Shown here piece by piece: positions 54,231-62,703 of a stretch of DNA of 64,000 nt. Origin of the DNA: CAZUMW01 sp964621615 (GTDB lineage Bacteria; Desulfobacterota; WTBG01; CAIYCZ01; CAIRTM01); the NCBI GenBank assembly GCA_964621615.1, contig CAZUMW010000001.1:62001-126000 (forward strand). Reading direction: 5' to 3'. The position numbers and the translations under genes are program-made. The notes beneath the pieces were generated by a model. It had not been told where the DNA came from. It worked only from the letters and a program-made list of their open reading frames with translations, and made no database searches. Within the stretch, counting starts at the first letter, position 1, and each line of letters begins with the position of its first letter.

Positions 54231-54305
54231 GCCTGTCTTTTTTGCACTGCAGCAGTTGAAGGTACAGGCCATTGGGGTAATATATTTCTCAAGGAGGCTA
54301 CTACT

Positions 54306-54539
54306 ATGATGAAAGACTTAGTAAAGTACATTTCTCATGCGCTAGTTGACAATCCGGATGAAGTATCGGTAAGCGAGGTTGAGGGGGAGCAGACCTCAGT
54401 GATAGAACTGCGAGTTGCAAAAGAAGACCTGGGCAAAATTATCGGCAAACACGGACGCACTGCACAGGCCATAAGAACTATTTTGTCCGCAGCGTCAGCA
54501 AAACACAGAAAGCGGGCTGTGCTGGAAATTGTTGAATAA
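54306..54539 (+). CDS. khpA: KH-domain RNA-binding protein KhpA
   Basis: 77 residues; a single KH domain with GKIIGKHGRTAQAIR (GxxG loop) and RBS AAGGAGG. It binds RNA, usually as KhpA-KhpB. In related genomes rimM follows it directly; here only 90 non-coding bases separate it from trmD. Confidence 0.95.
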   Translation: MMKDLVKYISHALVDNPDEVSVSEVEGEQTSVIELRVAKEDLGKIIGKHGRTAQAIRTILSAASAKHRKRAVLEIVE

Positions 54540-54629
54540 GCTCTCTTTACCGGAGCATTTCCCGGGGAAACCGCACTGGTATGGACGGGCGACCATTCAC
54601 GTCCGCGTTTTGATCTGTTTATTATTTTA

Positions 54630-55391
54630 ATGGTGCAATTTGATATAATTACTCTTTTCCCGAACATGCTTGAATCACCGTTGCGGGAAAGCCTTTTATT
54701 TAAGGCCCGGCAGCGCGGGCTCATAAAAATCAATATACACAATCTCCGGGATTTTACTGAGGACAGGCACCGTACCGCTGATGATGCCCCGTACGGCGGG
54801 GGAGCCGGTATGGTCATGAAGGTTGAGCCGCTTGTCAAAGCCGTTGAGCGTGTCCGGAGTCCGCATGAAGGCTCAAAAGTTGTGCTGGCAACACCGCAGG
54901 GCCCGCTTTTTACGCAGGAAAGGGCCCGCCGGCTCAGCAGCAGCTCTCAGATCGTTATAATCTGCGGGCGCTACGAGGGTGTTGATGAGCGGGTTCTTGA
55001 TTTTGTTGATGAAGAGGTGTCAATCGGCGACTATGTGCTTACCGGGGGAGAGCTCCCTGCGCTGGTTATTGTTGATGCGGTGGCCCGCATGGTTCCGGGG
55101 GTTGTCGGTGACAGCAGGTCGGTTCAGGAGGACTCCCTGGCGGACGGGTTGCTCAAATATCCTCAGTATACGCGGCCGGCGATATTTCGGGAAAGCGCAG
55201 TACCCCCGGTGCTGCTGTCCGGCGATCACGCAGCTGTTGCAGGATGGCGCAGACGGGAATCATTAAAAAAAACAGCCGCGAAACGTCCTGAGTTATTAAA
55301 AAAGGCACGGCTGACAGAAAGCGACAAAGAACTGCTTGAACACATCAATAATAAAGAACAACACGTGGAGTCAGAAAATGAACGTAATTGA
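54630..55391 (+). CDS. trmD: tRNA (guanine-37-N1)-methyltransferase
   Basis: 253 residues. MVQFDIITLFPNM, PYGGGAGMVMK, RYEGVDERV and the trefoil-knot SIGDYVLTGGELPALVI are TrmD signatures. It methylates G37 of tRNA with SAM and prevents frameshifting. Its last 14 bases overlap rplS. Confidence 0.98.
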   Translation: MVQFDIITLFPNMLESPLRESLLFKARQRGLIKINIHNLRDFTEDRHRTADDAPYGGGAGMVMKVEPLVKAVERVRSPHEGSKVVLATPQGPLFTQERARRLSSSSQIVIICGRYEGVDERVLDFVDEEVSIGDYVLTGGELPALVIVDAVARMVPGVVGDSRSVQEDSLADGLLKYPQYTRPAIFRESAVPPVLLSGDHAAVAGWRRRESLKKTAAKRPELLKKARLTESDKELLEHINNKEQHVESENERN

Positions 55392-55728
55392 CATTCTTGA
55401 ACGGGAACAGCAGCGCCTCGATATACCCGAATTCCGCTCCGGCGATACCGTGAAGGTGCACGTGCGCATCCGCGAGGGAGAAAAAGAGCGCATCCAGGTT
55501 TTTCAGGGAACCGTTATCGGCCGGCACAATGGCGGCATCAGCTCGACATTTACCGTTAGAAAAGAATCATACGGTGTCGGCGTAGAGCGTATTTTTCCCC
55601 TTCACTCCCCGTCAATCGATAAGATAGAAGTGGTGCAGCAGGGGATAGTGCGCAGATCAAAGCTCTATTATCTGCGCGGGCTGCGCGGGAAAGCCGCGCG
55701 CGTTAAAGTCAGGCGCTACCAGCAATAA
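55378..55728 (+). CDS. rplS: 50S ribosomal protein L19
   Basis: 116 residues from the ATG at 55378, with GTGGAG as RBS inside trmD; an upstream in-frame ATG would add 14 residues outside the family. SGDTVKVHVRIREG, RIQVFQGTVIGRHNGG and SKLYYLRGLRGKAARV are L19. It overlaps trmD by 14 bases. Confidence 0.97.
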   Translation: MNVIDILEREQQRLDIPEFRSGDTVKVHVRIREGEKERIQVFQGTVIGRHNGGISSTFTVRKESYGVGVERIFPLHSPSIDKIEVVQQGIVRRSKLYYLRGLRGKAARVKVRRYQQ

Positions 55729-55790
55729 CGCCGCTGCGCGCATGTGTACAGCTGTTTTTCTGAGCAGCGCGCCCGGATGCTTCGGAATCA

Positions 55791-56438
55791 ATGAAATGCC
55801 CATCTATTTCTGAATGTGCAACACAGTTGCCTGAAACAGAGCTGAACCGGCAGGGATACCGGTATGTTGCCGGCATTGATGAAGCAGGCCGGGGGCCGCT
55901 TGCGGGTCCGGTCGTGGCGGCAGCGGTTATTTTTCCCGCCGGCTGGCAGCATCCTGAAATAACTGATTCCAAGAAACTTTCAGCGTCCCGCCGAAACAGA
56001 CTTTTTTCGACGATTAAAGATCATGCGATTGCATGGAGCTGGGCATCCTGCAGCCCGGAGGAAATTGATCGCATAAATATTCTCAATGCAACTTTCCGGG
56101 CGATGAAAAATGCCGTTTCCATGCTCCGCGTCATTCCCGATTATATTATCGTCGACGGATCCTCCACAATACCGACCCGCACGCCCCAGAGCGCTATTGT
56201 AAAAGGGGATGCAAAAAGCCTCTGCATCGGCGCAGCCTCGATTGTCGCAAAAGTGGTCCGCGACAGCATTATGGAAAAGTGTCACCTGCTGTATCCCAAT
56301 TACAATTTTGCCCAAAACAAAGGCTATGGAACGCGGCAGCACATTGCCGCCATCGGCAGATACGGCGCCTGTCCGCTTCACCGGAAAAGCTTCCGGGCGG
56401 CCGGAGGCTCGAAATACCGGAACCTGCGGCTTTTTTAA
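55791..56438 (+). CDS. rnhB: ribonuclease HII
   Basis: 215 residues. GIDEAGRGPLAGPV supplies the first Asp/Glu pair, TDSKKLS is also conserved, and VDGSSTIP the next Asp; a late DSIMEKCHLLYP region gives the final Asp. It cuts the RNA strand of RNA-DNA hybrids and misincorporated ribonucleotides. It follows rplS in the usual order. Confidence 0.95.
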   Translation: MKCPSISECATQLPETELNRQGYRYVAGIDEAGRGPLAGPVVAAAVIFPAGWQHPEITDSKKLSASRRNRLFSTIKDHAIAWSWASCSPEEIDRINILNATFRAMKNAVSMLRVIPDYIIVDGSSTIPTRTPQSAIVKGDAKSLCIGAASIVAKVVRDSIMEKCHLLYPNYNFAQNKGYGTRQHIAAIGRYGACPLHRKSFRAAGGSKYRNLRLF

Positions 56439-56487
56439 TACGCTGCGGCAAGGCGCTTCATCCGGGCCTTTGTTTCTGTATGCGCCT

Positions 56488-56859
56488 ATGACCCATACCA
56501 GAAAACATATTGGCGAGCGGGGAGAGGATCTGGCGGCTTCCTATTTGAAGAGGCATAAATATAAAATATTGTGCAGGAATTACCGCTGCCGGTTCGGTGA
56601 AATCGATATCATTGCCGTCCGCAAGAACACGGTAGCGTTTGTTGAAGTAAAAACGCGCCGCTCAGACACATTCGGCAGCCCGCAGGAAGCCATTCACCCC
56701 GGCAAGCAGCGCACAATCGCGCGGGTTGCAATGCGGTTTATTCAGGAGCACCGCCTCGGCGATGTACAGGCCCGCTTTGATGTGATCGCCATACGGCATA
56801 CCCCGGGCGGCAGCACCATTGACCATATTACCGATGCATTTGACCTTAGTGACCTGTAG
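56488..56859 (+). CDS. yraN: YraN family (UPF0102) nuclease-fold protein
   Basis: 123 residues from the ATG at 56488; the longer frame overlaps rnhB by 230 bases and has no family similarity. GERGEDLAASYLKRHKYKIL, CRFGEIDIIAVRKNTVAFVEVKTRR form the restriction-endonuclease-like core (E-x-D..E-x-K). Role unknown. Typical neighbour of rnhB. Confidence 0.93.
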   Translation: MTHTRKHIGERGEDLAASYLKRHKYKILCRNYRCRFGEIDIIAVRKNTVAFVEVKTRRSDTFGSPQEAIHPGKQRTIARVAMRFIQEHRLGDVQARFDVIAIRHTPGGSTIDHITDAFDLSDL

Positions 56860-56877
56860 CAGGTATTGTTCAGACCT

Positions 56878-58878
56878 ATGCGCACAAAAACAATCCTATT
56901 CCGTATTCTGATCATTTTAATTGTTTCGGGTATCGTAATTCCCGCGGCCGGGGGCATCGGCGCCTATTATTATTTCAGCTACGGGCTTCCCCGCATAGAA
57001 ACACTTAAAGATTACACCCCGCCGCTGGTAACCGAAGTCTATTCCTGCGACGGTGAGCTGATCGGGGAGTTTTATAAAGAGCGTCGGTATATAGTCGATC
57101 TTGCGCACATATCCCCCCATCTTATTCAGGCGATTATCGCCGCAGAAGACGACCGGTTTTTCGAGCACAGCGGCATCAATATATGGAGTATTTTCCGGGC
57201 TGCCCTTAAAAATATTCAGTCTTTTGAAATAAGGCAGGGCGGCAGCACCATTACCCAGCAGATTGTAAAATCCATTTTGCTGACACCGGAGCGCAGCTTT
57301 TCGCGAAAAATCCGCGAAGCGATTCTCGCCAGGCGCATTGAGCGGTCACTGTCAAAGGATGAAATTTTAACCCTGTATTTAAATCAGATTTATTTCGGCC
57401 GCGGCGCATACGGCGTTGAGGCTGCTGCCCGCGTTTATTTTGACAAGCCCGCTGCAGAGCTGAGCCTTGCAGAGTCTGCTTTTCTTGCGGGGCTTCCAAA
57501 AGCGCCAAACTATTATCGGGTGGGAGAGCGGGCGCTCAAGCGGCGTCACTATGTTTTGGAGCGCATGCGCTCCCAGGGCTATATAAGCGGACAGCAGCTG
57601 CAGGCCGCCGACAATGAATCCCTGGTTTTTCCCGAGCCCGAGGATATAAACACACAGATGGCGCCCTATTTTGTCGAGCATGTCAGACAGGAAATAGAGC
57701 GCAGGTTCGGGTCTGATACGCTTTACGAGGGAGGGCTGTACATCGAGACGACCCTTGATATGGGCATGCAGAAGGCCGCACAGGCGGCGGTGCTCACCGG
57801 CCTTGCCGATTATGAAACGCGCCAGGAGATTCCCGATAATGCCACATCGCGGGTGCAGGGAGCACTGCTGTGCCTGAACCCCCACTCCGGCCACATCAAG
57901 GCAATGGTGGGCGGCCGTGATTTTACCAGGAGCGAATTCAATCGCGCGCTGCAGGCCCAGCGCCAGCCGGGCTCGGGCTTTAAGCCCATTATATACGCTG
58001 CAGCGCTTGACAAGGGCTATACGCCGGCGAGTATCATTGTCGACTCCCCGGTAATCTTTGAGGTGAACGATAAAGACACCGAACGCACATTCTGGCAGCC
58101 GCAGAATTACTCAAACCGGTTTTCCGGACCGACGACCTTCAGGGAGGCGCTCACCCACTCGCGCAATATTATTACCATAAAAATAATGAAGGACATCGGC
58201 ATACACTATGTAATACAGTATGCGAAAAAGCTGGGTATAAACGGCAAATTCCCCCGCGATTTATCCCTGGCCCTCGGCACCTGCGGGGTGTCGCTGCTTG
58301 ATATGGTAAAGGCGTATTCGGCTTTTTGTGCCCAGGGCGTTTACGCCAATCCATTTGTGATAACCGGCGTCCGTGACAGAAGCGGTGAGCTTGTTGAAAG
58401 CCATCAAACGCGCCTGGTATCGGCTATCAGCCCCCAAACCGCCTATATCATGACAAACCTGCTCAAGAATGTTGTTGATGAAGGTACCGGGTGGCGTGTT
58501 AGAAAGCTGAATCGGCCCTGTGCAGGTAAAACCGGGACAACAAATGATGAGCGCGACGCCTGGTTTCTGGGGTATACCCCAGAGCTGGTCACAGGCGTGT
58601 GGGTGGGGTATGATGATTATACGCCGCTGGGTAAGCATGAAACCGGATCCCGCGCAGCGAGCCCTATATGGCTTGATTTTATGCAGGATGTTCTTGAGGC
58701 TGAGCCGAAAAAATCTTTCAGCATACCTGACGGCATCGTGTTCGTCCGCATCGATCCCGACACCGGCTATTACCCCGACCCGTCCACAGATGAAGTCATT
58801 TATGAGTGCTTCAAAGAGGGCACGCTGCCGACCCCGTTTACCGGGGCAGAGCTCGAGCGGGTCCGGGAGCTGTTTTAG
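56878..58878 (+). CDS. mrcA: penicillin-binding protein 1A (transglycosylase/transpeptidase)
   Basis: About 666 residues from the ATG at 56878; a TTG at 56866 adds four residues. N-terminal membrane anchor (about 8-32), glycosyltransferase domain (EDDRFFEHSGI, GGSTITQQIVK, YLNQIYFGRGAYG), and transpeptidase domain with SGFK (S-x-x-K), SRN and KTGTT motifs. It builds and cross-links peptidoglycan in the periplasm. Shorter than E. coli PBP1A because the extra inserted domain is missing. Confidence 0.95.
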   Translation: MRTKTILFRILIILIVSGIVIPAAGGIGAYYYFSYGLPRIETLKDYTPPLVTEVYSCDGELIGEFYKERRYIVDLAHISPHLIQAIIAAEDDRFFEHSGINIWSIFRAALKNIQSFEIRQGGSTITQQIVKSILLTPERSFSRKIREAILARRIERSLSKDEILTLYLNQIYFGRGAYGVEAAARVYFDKPAAELSLAESAFLAGLPKAPNYYRVGERALKRRHYVLERMRSQGYISGQQLQAADNESLVFPEPEDINTQMAPYFVEHVRQEIERRFGSDTLYEGGLYIETTLDMGMQKAAQAAVLTGLADYETRQEIPDNATSRVQGALLCLNPHSGHIKAMVGGRDFTRSEFNRALQAQRQPGSGFKPIIYAAALDKGYTPASIIVDSPVIFEVNDKDTERTFWQPQNYSNRFSGPTTFREALTHSRNIITIKIMKDIGIHYVIQYAKKLGINGKFPRDLSLALGTCGVSLLDMVKAYSAFCAQGVYANPFVITGVRDRSGELVESHQTRLVSAISPQTAYIMTNLLKNVVDEGTGWRVRKLNRPCAGKTGTTNDERDAWFLGYTPELVTGVWVGYDDYTPLGKHETGSRAASPIWLDFMQDVLEAEPKKSFSIPDGIVFVRIDPDTGYYPDPSTDEVIYECFKEGTLPTPFTGAELERVRELF

Positions 58879-58891
58879 GCGCAAAAAAGGG

Positions 58892-59629
58892 TTAGCGGCT
58901 CTTCATTTGCTCAAGCGCTTTTCCCGTCATGGGAACGAATCTCACCGGTAAAATGGATTCCTTGATCAGGCCTCCGTTTTTTTTTGTCCCCAGAATAAGC
59001 TGTTGCGTCTGATACTGCTTACCTAATGGAAGTATTATGCGCCCCCCCTGTCTGAGCTGTCTGATAAGCGGTTCGGGTATGGGCTTGACAGCACAGGTGA
59101 GTATAACGGCATCGTAGGGCGCGTGCTCGGGCCACCCGCTGAACCCGTCTCCTGCGGTTACGGTAACATTATTATATCCAAGAGAAGAAAGCAGAGCGGA
59201 TGCTTTTTCGGCCAGCTGTGGAACAATTTCTATGGAATATACCTCCCCGGCAATTTCTGCCAGAACAGCGGCCTGATATCCTGATCCGGTTCCGATTTCC
59301 AGAACCCTGTCCTTGTTGTCCAGATCGAGGCTCTGGGTCATCAGCGCGACTATATATGGCTGTGAAATAGTCTGGCCGTGTCCAATGGGCAGAGGCGAAT
59401 CAGTATAGGCATAGGGGCGCTGAGCCGGCGGAACAAAACGGTGCCGGGGAACGGATCGCATAGCTCTAAGCACGTCAGTATCCGTGATGTTTCTTGCCAT
59501 CAGGTCGCGGGTTACCATTTCCTCCGGCGTGCGCACAAGCTGCCCGTTTTCCGTGCCGCATGATGCCGGCACGCACGCCAGCACCGCAAGCATCAGACAT
59601 ATAAAAGGAATGAGTATTCTGTGTTTCAT
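58892..59629 (-). CDS. pcm: protein-L-isoaspartate O-methyltransferase, exported form
   Basis: 245 residues from the ATG at 59627-59629, preceded by AGGGGGGG; the upstream ATG codes across that RBS. A hydrophobic N-terminus (ILIPFICLMLAVLAC) forms a signal or lipoprotein signal peptide, then the Pcm core: HRFVPPAQRPYAYTDSPLPIGHGQTISQP, VLEIGTGSGYQAAVLA (SAM loop) and AGDGFSGWP. It repairs isoaspartate residues; export to the periplasm is inferred, and ordinary Pcm is cytoplasmic. It converges with mrcA. Confidence 0.9.
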   Translation of the reverse strand: MKHRILIPFICLMLAVLACVPASCGTENGQLVRTPEEMVTRDLMARNITDTDVLRAMRSVPRHRFVPPAQRPYAYTDSPLPIGHGQTISQPYIVALMTQSLDLDNKDRVLEIGTGSGYQAAVLAEIAGEVYSIEIVPQLAEKASALLSSLGYNNVTVTAGDGFSGWPEHAPYDAVILTCAVKPIPEPLIRQLRQGGRIILPLGKQYQTQQLILGTKKNGGLIKESILPVRFVPMTGKALEQMKSR

Positions 59630-59692
59630 GTCATCACCCCCCCTGTGATTCAATAGCGATGGTTAGCAGTTCCTGCCGCCCTTTCCGGTCCG

Positions 59693-59807
59693 AATCGTTT
59701 CGCGTATGCTCGGCACGGCGCCCCCCGTTGTACGGGATCGTGCGACAAGCGGAACGTATCTCAATAATCAGTACTATTTACCGGGATACCCCGCAGCGTG
59801 CTGCGGG
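59693..59807. repeat. structured dispersed repeat, copy 2 (upstream of pcm)
   Basis: It shares ATCGTTTCG near its left end, then the CGGCACGGC region, a middle GGAACGTATC and a right hairpin CCCGCAGC-GT-GCTGCGGG (59790-59807) with the copy upstream of xthA (14366-14464). An inner CCCGT/ACGGG hairpin also occurs. Both copies sit in gene leaders. Confidence 0.5.
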
Positions 59808-59885
59808 TGTGTTATATAAAATATAATCACACAGCCGACCGCTGCAACCCCTGGTGCGCGCTGCGGGGCCGGCTCACAAAACGAA

Positions 59886-59910
59886 CAGGCTTTTGTTCTT
59901 GAAAAGCCTG
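59886..59910 (+). promoter_or_regulatory. hairpin in the leader of the sensor kinase
   Basis: CAGGCTTTT (59886-59894) and AAAAGCCTG (59902-59910) form a perfect 9-bp stem 8 bases before the kinase ATG. It may affect translation start, since no RBS is visible. Confidence 0.4.
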
Positions 59911-59918
59911 CAACATTT

Positions 59919-61145
59919 ATGTACATTTTTTTTATGCACCAGCTAACATCACTTGTCGCCGCTTTAAGCCGGATCCGCGGATTGCGCCTTTCTTTGCTTG
60001 CGGCCATCTATGTGCTTGCATATATGGTTGTAGAGCTTATGATTGTGGATCCGATCCGGCATTACAATTTCTGTGTGTTTCTATCTCTTTCCGGAATATA
60101 TTTTTCCTGGCTTATCGGAGGAAAGCGCACCATGATGTATGTGGCGTTTTTTAACATTTTTTTTGTCATGGTGTTTTCAAAAATCCTCTGGGATCAGGGA
60201 ATTATTGTGTATGGAAGCAGGCTGTTTTTCGGCCGCTCTTTTGTGGCAATGTATGCAATTGCCGTCGGACTGGGGTTTTTGATGTTTTTTAAAACATCGC
60301 CGGCGGATGCGCTTCAGGAGAAGCAACGGCGCACTATAGATGAGGCCCGGCAGCAGAAACAGAACCTTGAATTTATGGTGGCGAGCAGGAAGCTGAAATC
60401 GGATCTGCTCGCGCAGGCAAATCTTGTAAAGGATGAGCTGCAGCTGCTTGAAGGGACCTGGAAGTCAAAAATTCATGATATTGTCAACGACCTGCCCCCG
60501 GTAAAAGAGCGCGAGCTCTATAAGCAGGTTATACGGCCGTTTGAAGAAAATATTATTCACCACCTGCGGGATCTCGAGGACGGGCTTACCTTTGACCTTG
60601 AAAGCATTGAGCTTGCTGATCTGTGCCGGTTTATTGCTGAAAAAGCTGCCCGGCTGTATCGGAGCGAATGCGCGCGCACCGCTGTGTCGATTGAAAAGGC
60701 TCCCGCGAAAGCGGCGGGCAGGGGCGTGCTTGTTGACCGTAACAAGGTCTGGGATATCGTGCTCAATATATTCCGGAACAGCCAGGCTGCGCTTGATTTT
60801 AAGCGCCTCGACCGCCTGAAAGCGGGCGGTGCCCAGAGCTTTGTGCCCCGCATTGAGATCGGCTTTTCTGTGCAGGGAACCTGTGCGCTTATTACGGTAA
60901 CCGACAATGCCGGCGGGGTGTCGTCCGAAGTGGCGCATAAGCTGTATCAGGAGCCGGTGCTGTCCAGAAAGCGCGGCAATAAAAAATACGGGCAGGGCAG
61001 CCTTTTTGTTAAATTTTTTGCAGAGCGGATGGGAATTACGGTTGAGGCACACAACACCGAACTGGCGGGCGAGAAGGGGCTCAGAGTGGATATTTGCCTG
61101 CCGCTAGCGGGCAATACGCCCGAAACTGCCTATCAGGAGGCATGA
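59919..61145 (+). CDS. divergent membrane sensor histidine kinase
   Basis: 408 residues. Four membrane helices (about 24-44, 50-66, 72-88, 108-125), a coiled-coil linker, a dimerisation helix with HHLRDLEDGL (H214 or H215 in place of a normal H-box), and a GHKL ATPase with N-box NIFRNSQAALD, G1 VTDNAGGV and G2-like GQGSLFVKFFAERMG. The catalytic domain is recognisable but divergent. Start ATG 59919; a second ATG at 59934 would drop five residues. Its last four bases overlap the next gene (ATGA), so it is paired with the receiver-RelE-like protein. Confidence 0.82.
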   Translation: MYIFFMHQLTSLVAALSRIRGLRLSLLAAIYVLAYMVVELMIVDPIRHYNFCVFLSLSGIYFSWLIGGKRTMMYVAFFNIFFVMVFSKILWDQGIIVYGSRLFFGRSFVAMYAIAVGLGFLMFFKTSPADALQEKQRRTIDEARQQKQNLEFMVASRKLKSDLLAQANLVKDELQLLEGTWKSKIHDIVNDLPPVKERELYKQVIRPFEENIIHHLRDLEDGLTFDLESIELADLCRFIAEKAARLYRSECARTAVSIEKAPAKAAGRGVLVDRNKVWDIVLNIFRNSQAALDFKRLDRLKAGGAQSFVPRIEIGFSVQGTCALITVTDNAGGVSSEVAHKLYQEPVLSRKRGNKKYGQGSLFVKFFAERMGITVEAHNTELAGEKGLRVDICLPLAGNTPETAYQEA

Positions 61146-62041
61146 TGAAAAAGGATACACATCAGCTGATTCACATTGTGCTGGTCGATGATGAGCCGCG
61201 GATACACGAAATGATAAAAGCCGTGCTTGAGGAGGCTCAGCTGTCCCAGCGGTTTGACAGCTTTTATGAGCCTGTTGCGTTTCTTGAGTTTATAAAGCAG
61301 GATGGGCCGCAGCCTGATGTTATTCTGCTTGACGTACACTTTAACAATGCCGGGCTCAGCGGTATTGATGTTGTGCCGCTGATTCGCGAGGATTACCCCT
61401 ATGTGCCCATCATTCTGCTTACCGGAATGGAGGAGGACGTTATAGAGGAAGCACAGAATTTTGATTTCGTCTATTATATACCAAAGCCGGTCAGCCCTGA
61501 TCATCTTGTTCGAATGGTGAGGTTCTATCTCGGCACCGGACGCAAATCGGGCAGGCGCACCGAGGCGCTGAGCGCTGATCTCGCAGCGAATAAAGAGCAG
61601 GTGCAGCTGCTGCAAAAAGAGCTTGCGGAAGCTGAAATTGCTTCGTGGGAGGGCGGTGAGGCGGCTGCTGATAAAAAAAGAGTGAAAGGTTTCGAGCGTG
61701 TAATGGAGGTTTTTGCGACGGTTCTGAAAAACAGCGAATTTGCCGGCAGCTTTGTTCAGGATATGGAGCGATTGTATGAAGCGGACTTTCCCCTGTTTAA
61801 AAAAGCGATTGAAACCATTATTCGTGTCGACCTTATGGATTTTTCAAGCCCGGGGCTCAATATACATAAGTACAAGGGGCTGACCGATGTTTTTTGCCTG
61901 CGCCTGACAAAAAAGGCCCGGGTGTTTTTTTATCAGAATCCGCACATGCAGCAGAAAAAGCTGGTGAGGCTTGACCCGGAGCATGATACAGCAGGTCTCT
62001 ACCGGTGGCTAAAGGAAAATTATGACAGCTATGCAGGATGA
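61142..62041 (+). CDS. response regulator with RelE/ParE-like C-terminal domain
   Basis: 299 residues from the ATG at 61142, overlapping the kinase stop by 4 bases with RBS AGGAGG. Receiver domain about 9-128: DD16-17, D64 (ILLDVHF) as phospho-acceptor, T94, K115 (IPKP). A coiled coil (about 140-168) follows. The last 95 residues resemble the RelE/ParE toxin fold: a helical part, then NIHKYKGLTDVFCLRL (basic strand), ARVFFYQNP, LVRLDPEHDTAGLYRWL; the H-D-x-x-x-x-Y-R-W end recalls RelE-like proteins with an HD..Y.W motif. A phosphorylation-controlled ribonuclease or toxin-like output is inferred. The receiver is secure, the fold call is not. Confidence 0.7.
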   Translation: MMKKDTHQLIHIVLVDDEPRIHEMIKAVLEEAQLSQRFDSFYEPVAFLEFIKQDGPQPDVILLDVHFNNAGLSGIDVVPLIREDYPYVPIILLTGMEEDVIEEAQNFDFVYYIPKPVSPDHLVRMVRFYLGTGRKSGRRTEALSADLAANKEQVQLLQKELAEAEIASWEGGEAAADKKRVKGFERVMEVFATVLKNSEFAGSFVQDMERLYEADFPLFKKAIETIIRVDLMDFSSPGLNIHKYKGLTDVFCLRLTKKARVFFYQNPHMQQKKLVRLDPEHDTAGLYRWLKENYDSYAG

Positions 62042-62141
62042 TTTCTGACTGGTGTATGCCGCACATGCCGGATATTGATACAAAGTGCCCTGGTTCTATC
62101 CGGAATCGCGCACCGGGGATTACGGGCCTGTTTTTTTGTGT

Positions 62142-62564
62142 TTAACTCTCTGTCGCGGCAACTTTTTTCCGAAGGGCTTTAAGCCTTCCCCGGTTCACCT
62201 TTCGGGTTAAGCGCTTTTTTTCAGCCGAGCGGGGCGGTTTTGTGCGAATCCGTTTTTTTGGAGCAGACCCGGCCCTTTTCACCATCGCCTGAAGGCGCTT
62301 CAGTGCTTCCTGCCGGTTTTTCTCCTGCGTTCGGTGCTGCTGCGCTTTTATGACAACAACGCCCTCTGCGGTAATTCGACGGTCCCGCAAGCGAAGGAGC
62401 CGCTGCCTGTACCGGGCCGGCAGCGAGGATCTCTTTATGTCAAAACGCAAATGCACGGCGGTTGACACTTTGTTTACATTCTGCCCTCCGGCACCTTGTG
62501 CTCGAACAGCCGAGATCTCAATCTCGCGCAGCGGAATGAATACGTTTTCGGCTATGTGAAGCAT
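62142..62564 (-). CDS. arfB: alternative ribosome-rescue factor ArfB (YaeJ)
   Basis: 140 residues. SAVRAQGAGGQNVNKVSTAVHL contains the GGQ peptidyl-tRNA hydrolysis motif, without the stop-codon recognition domain of true release factors; the lysine/arginine-rich C-terminal tail (KKRIRTKPPRS..KKRLTRKVNRGR) fits the mRNA channel of stalled ribosomes. It rescues ribosomes on truncated mRNAs. Confidence 0.93.
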   Translation of the reverse strand: MLHIAENVFIPLREIEISAVRAQGAGGQNVNKVSTAVHLRFDIKRSSLPARYRQRLLRLRDRRITAEGVVVIKAQQHRTQEKNRQEALKRLQAMVKRAGSAPKKRIRTKPPRSAEKKRLTRKVNRGRLKALRKKVAATES

Positions 62565-62703
62565 AATGCTCGTATCCCACCGTGCAGGAAAACCCCGCCC
62601 CGCAGAGCGCTCTTATTCGTAGCAACCAAAATTATAAGCCGGAATACCCTCCCGGACAGGCCATGCGGGATCAAAAAATCCGCCCCGTCGTGTGGGCGGT
62701 GCA

